64,000 nucleotides of DNA, from the NCBI GenBank assembly GCA_963682175.1, contig OY821791.1:18318542-18382541 (forward strand), given 5' to 3'. This stretch comes from Triglochin maritima (taxonomy: Eukaryota > Streptophyta > Magnoliopsida > Alismatales > Juncaginaceae). Position 1 is the first letter of the stretch. Each line of letters begins with the position of its first letter. Shown here one piece after another: positions 33,366 through 42,492 of this stretch. Below the pieces are notes generated by a model. That model was not told where the DNA came from and searched no databases. It saw only the letters and a list, made by a program, of their open reading frames with translations. Both the position numbers and the translations under genes were made by a program.

Positions 33366-34641
33366 GAATTTCGAAATAAAAAAGTCCAAACATAAGCCTA
33401 TTGGAAAAAAATTATCAAATTATGAAGAATGTTCTACTCAAAATGTGACATGTGACATCAATTAAGTTTGTATTTTCCCTGTATCGGTTTTTGCATTGTT
33501 GAGCTCACTTGATTTAGAAATTCTCTTCCGGCAAGGTGGGAGACCAGAAGAGAGGTTTGCTAGTCGGGAGTGCTTCAAAGAACTCGGTACATTAAAGTAC
33601 TGAGTTCAAGTGATGTAACACGATCGTTTGGATACCATGTCCTGGTTAAATAATTTAACCTTACTAGAACTCGGTACTTCACGTGCTGAGTTCGGGTAAC
33701 TATTTAAACCTCGTGCCAACAAGTTCTCTCCCAAAGTCGCCCCCTTCCGCACTAGTATGTTTTCTTCGCTTTTTTGGTTCTTTTTCGTTTTTCTTTATCT
33801 TTAGTTGAATCTTAGGTTTAGTTAACTATATTTGATGTTAGATTGGTTAGTTTAATGGTTTGTTGTTGTTTTGTATTTTTAGGTAGAATTTTTTGATTTT
33901 GGGAAGGAGATGTTGGAGTTGTTGGGTTTGCAATTTAAGTGGAACTTGATGTGGATTGTCAGTTTAGGATTTGATTAGTAATTTCTTGTTGTTCTTATCA
34001 GGGCCGTCTCGAAATTTTTTGAGGCACTGTGTGAAAATAAACGAGACTCCTAAATTTGAAAAAAAATTGTCCTCCTAGTTTAAATAATAAAAATTTCACT
34101 AACTTAATGCAATATTAATTGATTTTTTTGTCTTTTTAGCATTATTTGAGACAAATTTATCAATGTTTATGTGTTATTTATGTGTTAACACTAATTTTAT
34201 TCGCAACCCAATAAGCCCATGTACAATTTTTTTTTGAGGTCCCTTCAAAATGAGGCCCGGAATGAGGCCCGGAGCAGGAGCTCACCCTGCTCCTGCTATT
34301 GGGCCGGGCCTGGTTCTTATGTATTTTTAGGTTAAATAAAAGTTTGATTTTGGGAATGGGATGTTGGGTTTTAGGTTGAAGTTGTGGGTTGTGATTTTTG
34401 GTTGAATTTGATGTGTTGGTTTTAGGAATTTTATTCGTTTTGTGTAATTGTATGTGGACAATTTATTTTGTGATTTGATATTTGTTTAAGGATTTTTTTT
34501 TAATTTCAAGAGTAATAGTGTGGTTCTTCAATGTGGTTTCAAAGGTACTGTTTCTCCGTTCCTACATGCTTACTTGATTAATTGTATTTATTTATTGAGT
34601 AAATAAATGATTACTATCCTATAATTTTGTGTTTAAGGTTA
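33366..34641. other. non-coding region with two hairpins and a hAT MITE
   Basis: No gene is seen. Two hairpin-forming repeats lie at 33580-33607 and 33667-33693. A roughly 130-bp direct repeat (33870-33998 and 34321-34450, sharing GTATTTTTAGGT and TTTGATTTTGGGAA) is separated by the MITE at 33999. Confidence 0.5.
33999..34312. mobile_element. 314-bp hAT MITE with perfect 8-bp target duplication
   Basis: The ends are CAGGGCCGTCTCGAA and TTGGGCCGGGCCTG. GTTCTTAT flanks both sides (33991-33998 and 34313-34320). There is no coding capacity. Confidence 0.9.
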
Positions 34642-35897
34642 GTGATGGATGTAGATGAGGTTTTGTTAAAAGTTCATTATGATGGAAAAAGTAGATTGTC
34701 ATAGTTCCCATGACTACGAAGGGGGATATTGTACAGTGGTCAGTGTTCCAACAAGCGTGTCTTATAAATCGTTAATCCAAGAAATTCGATTAGTTGCACA
34801 TGATTTGGTTGAAGAGTTTTGATGTGAAATTAACAGCTACGTGGCCTCTATATGGCGAGTGGATGTACGTTGAAATTGTTAATGACTGAACTACTGGTGG
34901 GTTGATGAAATTGTTTGGGAAAGTGCCTAGTGTGACAATTTTCATAGAGAGTGCCCAAACAAGCTTCAATCTTGGCTAGCATAGACCTAACAATTTTACA
35001 TGAAATACAAAAACACGACACGAAAAAAACGTGTTTGGTTAGGAGTTTTCGTATTTTGTGTCGTGTTCATGTATCATATATTAGACAAAAAGTTTTCGTG
35101 TTTTTCATTCGTGTACACGAAAAATACTTGAACATACACGATAATATAATAATGACCATCAATATGAACAATAATGTATGTTGTCTCAATGGTAAGATAG
35201 ACCCCTCTTGTATGCATGCAGCTAACCACTCCACCAACCAACATTGTTGCCATTTTGGTGTGTATATATATATTATTTTGGTATATATATATTATTCGTT
35301 AACCTGGATTCAGGTGTGTACCACATCGGATAAATTCAGATTTCTCCTCGCATTCCAGACTATAAAACGTCTACAAAGGATCTTCCAAAAGCTCATTCCT
35401 TTGGCATAGGTGTCTCTCTTCGTGAAGATGGACAATATTGCTCTATCATGTAAAAATTATTAAGTGAAATTTTGTTCACACAAAATCAATAGGTTTTTAA
35501 AATCAAATAAATTTTCCGTGTACATTCATGTCGTTTTGTGTTTACACAAAACAAGATGGGTCATGTTCGTGTATCAAATATTGGTACACAAATTCATTTT
35601 TTGTCGTGTTCATGTATGGTCAAAGTGACTAATACACACGAAAAAATACGACACGAAAGTATACGACATGATTGCCACATCTAGGCTAGCATCCCAATCT
35701 ACGACTGTTTTGAGGCGATCCCTTTAAGTGGTGATATCCCATGGTCATCAGTTGAGTAAAAAATGTGTCACTCTTCGCTAAGGGGTCGTCCTTCAATTCC
35801 GTCCGCGCAAGATCCAAGTCCATCTTGGTTTAGTGAAATACCATCCCACACTCGAGATGTTTTTGATCATTCTTTCCCTTTTGTTCATGAGGATGAA
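34642..35897 (+). pseudogene. MULE transposase N-terminal remnant
   Basis: Pieces in changing frames from 34642 read MDVDEVLLKVHYDGK, VVSVPTSVSYKSLIQEIRL and GGLMKLFGKVPSVTIFIES, typical of a MULE transposase N terminus. The frame is broken several times, interrupted by a hAT element (34982-35683), and cut off by an LTR at 35898. No catalytic domain follows. Confidence 0.6.
34982..35683. mobile_element. 702-bp non-autonomous hAT element
   Basis: The flanks are GGCTAGCA at 34974-34981 and 35684-35691, a perfect 8-bp duplication. The ends TAGACCTAACAATTTTACAT and ATTGCCACATCTA are imperfect inverted repeats (TAGAYSTRRCAA). The interior repeats ACACGAC, CGTGTA and CGTGTTCATGTAT on both strands. 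Confidence 0.85.
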
Positions 35898-36266
35898 TGA
35901 TTGACATCATATCATGCATATATTTGTGTCTTATATCCTTTATTCTTAGCCTAAGAAATGCTACGTAACGAGTTTTATGTTTAAGTTTCAATAATAAATA
36001 GGTTTGAGAATGATAAACTCTAAAAGGACTTAAAAACAAGAAAATTGACTAAGTTGCAAGACTTATGGGCTAAGTGCAAGAGAGAGGGACCCGAATGCAA
36101 AACCAAATGACCAATGAGAAAATGAAGAAACTCCACACCATCATGAGTAGTATTTTGACAATTCGATTCGGGCCTGAGCTCCAACAACTGACTTGGATGC
36201 ACCACACATGAAGAAATCGAGTCAGACAACCACACTCCAAAACCTAACATGATCCAAAGCATATAG

Positions 36267-36282
36267 ACCGCCAATTGGCGGT
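36267..36282. promoter_or_regulatory. 16-bp perfect palindrome upstream of the LTR TATA box
   Basis: ACCGCCAATTGGCGGT lies about 120 bp upstream of CTATAAATAGAAC. Its counterparts in the other family A LTRs keep the same position. Confidence 0.7.
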
Positions 36283-36624
36283 ATGTTTTGCTCCAGATCC
36301 GATAAGTTTTAGTCGGGTCATGTATTAGGGTGTTTTATGTCTATTTTTGGTGGTGTATTAGTCCCATATCGGGGGATTGTCCCCGATTGCCTTTTTCTAT
36401 GACTATAAATAGAACTCTTCCTCTCTTGTATTCCACTCGTTGCTTGGTGGCATTCTCTCTACTTGGAGTAAGTCTTGGAGCAAAAACTCAAGGTGGAGAA
36501 GAATGCCACTAGTAATGTGAGTCATTTAATAAAATAATTTTTCATTGTTTTGTTCTCATGTTCTCTCCTTTTTATGCATGCTTTGCTTAGTCTTGTTTCT
36601 TTGATATTAGGCTAAATTAGTTAG

Positions 36625-38132
36625 TGTTGGCTTTGTGGCCTTAATCTATGTTTTGATGATTTAATCAACCTAATCTTAATTGTGATCGTGTAGATTAGCA
36701 CACATGTTACATTGCATATATATTGCTTTGTGTTAACCTCTACAGGTGATCAAGACTCAAGAAAGAAAGGAAATCAAGTCAAGATATGTAATCAAGCTCA
36801 ATTGAAGACATGTATTTTGCGTTTTCTTTGAGTCTTAGGAACTTGTGTAAATTGAGCATACTTGAGCTAAAATCAACTTAAACACACACTAGGTTCCTTA
36901 GAGAAATCACACACGAAATTTCATAACATTTGGACTTCAATAGATCACCCAAACTAGAACCGGAAAACACTTAACCTAACCTGAACTATCTGGACCAAAT
37001 CGGTCGACCGAAACGAGTTCTTCGTTCGACCGATCGGGCTGTTAATTATGTTATAGGATTAAGTGTTAACACCGGTCGACCGTTTCAACATCTTTGTTAG
37101 ACCGATCACATGTGTCACATGACCGTTTGATTTGTCGTATATACCCAACGATTGTATTCGTATTAAACCAAAAATACCCCAATTACATTTCTCGTATCGG
37201 TCGACCGAGGACCTTGTTCGGTGGACCGAATATCTGTCTCTTGACAAACCCGAACATCCTGTTGGAATTCGGTCGACTGTGTACCATGTTTTGGTCGACC
37301 GTGTACCATGTTTCAGTCGACCGAATATAACCTTGTTTGTCAACCCCTTAGAGCCTGTTGTGAATCGGTCGACCGAACCCTTTGCGGTGTTCGACCGATC
37401 ACTTAAGTGTACCTAAGTCTTAGCATTGGGTGGTCGACCGTTCCTTAACTGGTCGACCGAACTGAGTTTAAAACTGCCTAACGGTCGACCGGATCGGGCA
37501 GAATTGGGTCCTGCGAGTTTCTGTTTTGTGTATCTTACACCAACACTCACCCAATCAACCCCAACGGCTATATTCTCTCTAATGCCTATATAAAGAGTTG
37601 GAAAACACATTTTAACACAACTCTCCCACTACTATTTCTCTAATACATTAGAGAGAAACTCCCAAGCTCAAATTTCCTCAATCCCACACTCTAAGCCTAA
37701 ATTCCACACCTTTGATGATGGCCAAATCATACTCAAAGTGTGCTCAATATTTAGAGAGTGTTGTCCCACTTATTTGTTGTTCAAGGAACAAGGATTTCGG
37801 TGAAAGCCCGAAGTGTTCCCTCTCGGATTGTGAGAGGAAGAAGGTCAAGCAAGCGAGGGTGTTCGCGGTGCTTGTTTTGTAAAGGTCTTCCCTCCCGACT
37901 CGGAACAGGGAGTGGATAGTGAAGACGTGAGTGAAGCTCGAAGTGTCTAGTGGTGCTTGCAAGAGAGGACGTAGGCGGTGACCGAACCTCTGTAAAACCC
38001 CGAGTCCATTGTGGTTTGCATATTCCTTACTTGCTTGTTTGTTTAAATTCCGCTGCGCATATCTTTGAACGTTAAACAAGTATGTAATTAGGGATAAAAG
38101 TGATTAGTATTGTAGACCCTCACGATCCCACA
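36625..38132 (+). mobile_element. 1508-bp solo LTR with perfect target duplication (family C, copia-like)
   Basis: It starts TGTTGGCTTTGTGG and ends ACGATCCCACA, flanked by GTTAG at 36620-36624 and 38133-38137. TGTTGGC plus TTTTGATGATTTAATCAAC at the start resembles copia LTRs of the SIRE/Maximus type; that assignment is inferred. A TATA box (CTATATAAAG, 37586-37595) lies about 90 bp after a dyad-motif array. Confidence 0.85.
36990..37500 (+). promoter_or_regulatory. dyad-motif array (CGGTCGACCG type) upstream of the TATA box
   Basis: About 13 motifs occur in 500 bp, many perfect (ATCGGTCGACCGA, AACGGTCGACCG, TTGGTCGACCG). They are usually 30-45 bp apart and in both orientations. The last lies about 90 bp upstream of the TATA box. 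Confidence 0.75.
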
Positions 38133-38949
38133 GTTAGAATGTCTTCTTTCTTCTTTAGTTTAATTGTTAGCATAATGTGTAGTGAGTAGAACCATCACTT
38201 TTGGGGGTGGGGATGATGTTCATATATATTGTGAAGTTTGGATATTTGATGAATTTTTGATTGTGTAGACATACATATTTTGTATGTTCATTGATGGTAT
38301 TTTAATCATCTACATATTGGGGAATTTTGATGGGTTTTGCCATAAGATTTAGACACTTCCCATGCTTAGTTTCTCATGTTTGTTGGAAGCAATACCAGAG
38401 CTTTTTGGTGAGTTGCTTGTTTGATTTCGGGACGAAATCTTTTTAAGGATGGTGGATTGTTATGTCCCTAACCCGGTTTAGGGGGTTAATGGAGGTTAAT
38501 TTGGAGGTTTGCATGGGGAAGTGGAGGCGTGAACAGTGGAGGCGAGGAGAGTGATGGGTTGAGGTGTGTATGGGGTTGTGGTTGAGGGAGAGGTTACTGT
38601 TCGCTTGGGTTTAAGAGAAAACGTTTATCTTCCTCCTCCTTTCCTTCTTCATTTTTCCTTCATCACCTCTCTCACATTTCTTCTCTTTTGGCGACCAGTG
38701 GACGCTATGGCAGCTCCGGCGTGTGGAGGCGAGCGTGGAAATGAGGAGCCGCGGACGTGAGGCGCGTGGGTGCGGAGGTTGTTGTCGGGTAGCGGCGTTA
38801 AGAGAACTCCGGCATGCTCCGTCTTCCATTTGAGGTATGTCGGTTCTTTAGTTGATTTTGTTGCTCACCCACGTTGGGGTGGAGTTGTGGTCGGTTGCGG
38901 GAGGTCGGAGACCTCACCGGCGACGAGAAACGACGTAAAATCCTCGGCA

Positions 38950-39440
38950 GACGCGGGGTTGCTGTCGACCAACGGTCGACCGGTGCCTTCAGGCGGTCGA
39001 CTGTTTTACTATTTGTGCCCGACTTTAACCATCATCGGTCGAACGATGCCATGGTGCAGTCGACCGGTTGTGCATGTGCTGGTGGGTCGAAAGATTTCCT
39101 GTTTGTTTTTGGTCGACCGTTCCATGCCTTTGGTCCGACTGGAACTTATGTGAACTTGATATTAATGCATGTTGTTCGACCGATTATTTATATTGTTCGA
39201 CAGTTATAGACTATTAGGATGACCCTGGTAGTTTCGATCGACCGGGATCCCTGAGTCGGTCGACCAAATAGACTTGTATGATTTTGACCAGACTCTGGAT
39301 TTTGACCTCGTATTCAGTCGACCGGTTTTAGATTGTTGTCCGACCGTTTGGACTTAAGTGATGCACAGAGAGTTCGACCGTTGCAGACTTTCGGTTGATC
39401 GAACCTATTGGGAACGGTCGACCGGTTAGGCGTTTTCGGT
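38950..39440 (+). promoter_or_regulatory. dyad-motif array (CGGTCGACCG type), fourth copy
   Basis: About 17 full or partial motifs occur in 490 bp, such as AACGGTCGACCGG, CAGTCGACCGG, TTCGGTCGACCG and GTTCGACCG. No clear TATA box follows, unlike the other three arrays. Confidence 0.65.
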
Positions 39441-39895
39441 CGACCGTTTGTGCGTAGAATTGAATTCCTCGTCCTTGTGTTGTGTCAACTCTGTCCACAG
39501 AAACCCGTGTCCTCGCTTAGAGCGTGAGCCGGGAGGTGACAGGGGGTACGTTGCTTGTGCCTGCCCAGGGACCACCGTGTGGAAGAGTGTGGACACTTGG
39601 GTCGCACCACCTCCGTTGATGGACAGTGGTGTGACGTGTTGTTGCTTGGGTCTTTGTAGAGTAGCAGACCTGAGGGATCGCGGATCCTAATGCATGTTGA
39701 TGCATGGCTCGTGGAGCATGATGACCCTGCAGACTACAGTCTGGACCCCTCTGATGTTGTGTCGAACGTATGTTGTACCGCTGAGGTTGTGCCAGAGATG
39801 TCGCCGAGGTTTTTGCCGGCGACGATGTCCCGTCTTGTGGTTGTGCCGTCTGATGTTGTGCCGGACGTATGTTGTACCACCGATGTTGTGCCGGC

Positions 39896-41456
39896 TGATT
39901 GATCTCGTTTTATATTAAACCGTAAGTGCACGGCCGCGTTGAAGCAGTGGAAAATACGGGTCGATCCACAGGGAGGTGTGTCGACTTTTGGTTTGTGCGA
40001 AGGCGAGTGATAAAGAAAGGAGAGAAAGGTTGGTTACACTAAACTACACTAGAATGCAAAAGGAAATGAAAGATAAACAATAAAAACCAAACCCCATAGG
40101 GGGTAGAGAAATAATGTGAATATAAAGATGTGTGTGTGTGTGTTCAATTAAGCTCCTCACAACATGTAGTGCATGAAATCATAAAACTACATCCAACTTT
40201 GCCTCCACATGAATTAAGATAAGACTACATCATTAAAACATACAAGACAATAATTGGAATGAAGCTAAATGAACTCATGTATAATGACTAGACCCTACTA
40301 TGCCTCCACATGAATTAAGATAGCCCAATATCATTAAAACATACAAGACATTAACGAAGGTAAAGGAAACAATAGTACATACACTACAAGTCATGTTTCC
40401 TATATTAATTCCATCCATATCCTAACATTATCATTCCCCATAAAATAGGTCCACTAATCAAAACATAAACTAAGCTTCATTCAAGAGCATTAGCATATCA
40501 AAGATAAGAGTGAAAACCCATTAGATGGTTATGGAAATCATATAAAGCTCAAAGGATTAAGATAACACACACTTAATACACTACATGATCATATCACATA
40601 TTTCTCCACCCTCCAAATGGGGATGAAACTACTCACTACTCATTACACTAACTATATTAACAAAATTAAGCATAATACTGAAATGAAACTACACTAAGCA
40701 AGCAAGAAATACTAAATAAACTTAAAAGGAAAGGAAAGACTAAACAAGCATGCACAAATTAAAAGACAAGATTAAAAGAAACTAGAACAATTATTTTATT
40801 AACAATGACTCACATTGAAGGTAGCATTCTTCTCCACCTTGAGTTTTTGCTTCAAGGCTCACTCCTTAGTAGAGAGAATGCCACCAAGCAATGTGTCGTT
40901 ACAATGGAAGGTGAAAAGTTCTATTTATAACCAAACAAAAAGGCAATCCGGGACAATCCCCCGATGTGGGACTACACAAATACCAGAAATGGACTAAATA
41001 CACACTAATACGCGACCCACCAAAATCTTAGCGGATTTGGGCCGAAACAGACCGCCAATTAACGGTCTTGGACCGCCAATTGGCGGTCTATATGGTCCGG
41101 ATCACGCTGGATTTTATCCTGGGTTTTTCTGGATGTCTTTGTTGGTCTTTGATGCATCTACTTCACTTGTTGGAGCTCCGACACGAATAGAATTACCAAA
41201 ATACTCCCATGATGGTGTGGAGTATTATGTTTTGCTCTTTGGTCCTTCGGTCTTACGTTTAAGTCCTTCTCCCTTGCATCTTAGTCCCCAGGTCTCACAA
41301 TTAAGTCCATTTTCCCTGCTTTTGGGTTCTTTTATGCTTCATCTCTTCAAACCTATTTATTTTTGAAATTCAAACATAAAACTGGTCACGTAGTATTGCT
41401 TATGTGTAAGATAATGGATATAAGATACAAATATAAGCATGAAATGATGTCAATCA
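39896..41456 (-). mobile_element. solo LTR, family A, minus orientation
   Basis: This 1561-bp LTR runs between TGATTGATCTCG and GATGTCAATCA. It is flanked by perfect 5-bp duplications CCGGC (39891-39895 and 41457-41461). On the minus strand the TATA box is at about 40931-40924, with two palindromes about 120 bp upstream. A GT microsatellite lies at about 40127-40142. Confidence 0.9.
41049..41088. promoter_or_regulatory. two tandem LTR palindromes
   Basis: AGACCGCCAATTAACGGTCT (41049-41068, imperfect) and GACCGCCAATTGGCGGTC (41071-41088, perfect over 18 bp) lie upstream of the TATA box of the minus-oriented solo LTR. Confidence 0.7.
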
Positions 41457-41461
41457 CCGGC

Positions 41462-42492
41462 GATGCCGCCGATGTTGTTCCGACGATGATTCCTCGATTG
41501 GGCACCTATCGGGGGATGTTTTGACCGACCAGGCTATGAATGTTGGGGTGGTGTAGACCACAGGGTTACCTTGCGCGGAAGTGCGGACGCTCCTCACTGA
41601 TCCCTTGCCTCGAGTAGTCGCATGTGGGGGTGCGTCGCGTACTGTTTGCAAGACCGTATGTGCCTACGGTAGGTTTCCGAGGGAGACTTGTTGTTGTTGG
41701 GCTGATGTCCTTATTGACCATTTGAGGGTATTTGTTGTTGCCGAGGGACTGAGATCCCGTTTTACCCTTGGAGGAGAATTGTTGCATTGTAGATGTTGAT
41801 ATGACATGTCACTAGTATGATATGTTCATTTACCGTACTATTGCATTCATATAGGCAACTTTGACATACGGGGTTTCCTAATGGGAAACTCAGGCATTGT
41901 TGTTGATTCATGTTTCAGGACCACAGTAGGTTTTGTCGGGTGGTGATAGCGGACGCACACATTTTGGGGCTAGGATTCTCTTCGGACTTTTCGAGGTCTT
42001 CATGATTACTTGCATTTGTCTTTCGTGTATTGATATAATCATGTATTTTTGACAAACTCTGTTGTATTGTGGTGCACCGATTGATTATTTTATATGAGTA
42101 ACATTCATGTTGATGACTTTTGTCTTGAAATCTCGTTTGTTTAAATTTTCAAATTTTCCACTATTTCGGAATGTTACCCAGTATCCTTTGAAAATCATGT
42201 TATCTGAGGCTATCCAAACATGCCATACCTTGGGATTCCTCCAAAACCATACAACTTGTCAGACTAAAAAGTAATGTCATTCCCACAACTTATCTCACAA
42301 ATTTACGATTACAAACAACAGAAATTCTACATCAATTGGGCCAAATCACAGAGAAAGACAAGACCAAACAATCTCAACTCACACAAACAAATTAATTTAT
42401 TGCCCTCCTCACTCCTACAACAATTATGATACGTAAAATATACCAGTCAAAGAATTTCAGAAGCCATTGTCGTAATTTTATTTTTTTAAATT
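41462..42492. other. right part of the interrupted LTR and PERK downstream flank
   Basis: Up to about 42178 this is the continuation of the chromovirus-like LTR, with short ORFs lacking recognisable domains. 42180-42492 is the AT-rich 3' flank and probable 3' UTR of the PERK gene. No other gene is seen. Confidence 0.45.

Larger units (their letters stand above)
35898..38260 (+). mobile_element. partial LTR, family A (third copy), split by a solo LTR
   Basis: It starts TGATTGACATCATATCATGC and matches the other family A LTRs through the palindrome (36267-36282), a TATA box (near 36405) and the downstream block. A solo LTR (36625-38132) interrupts it. The match resumes at 38138 (AGAATGTCTTCTTTC, GTGTAGTGAGTAG) and fades near 38260. 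The 3' end is missing. Confidence 0.7.
38420..42180 (+). mobile_element. chromovirus-like (Ty3/gypsy) LTR region, interrupted
   Basis: GATTTCGGGACGAAATC followed by TTTTTAAGGATGG (38424-38455) is the typical end of a Tekay/Del chromovirus before its 3' LTR. The LTR would start at TGTTATGTCCCTAACCC (about 38458) and end near 42178 (CGGAATGTTACCC). A family A solo LTR (39896-41456) lies inside it, so the LTR itself would be about 2.1 kb. Short GC-rich ORFs in both strands show no recognisable domain. The right border and target duplication are uncertain. Confidence 0.45.

Noticed and set aside
35195..35260. tRNA-like A-box (CTCAATGGTAAG) inside the hAT element at 34982
   Set aside because: No convincing B box or foldable cloverleaf follows.
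38566..39931. Several 60-130 codon ORFs in a GC-rich stretch, considered as a host gene
   Set aside because: They overlap on both strands, lack recognisable domains and lie in an LTR-like region with a dyad array.
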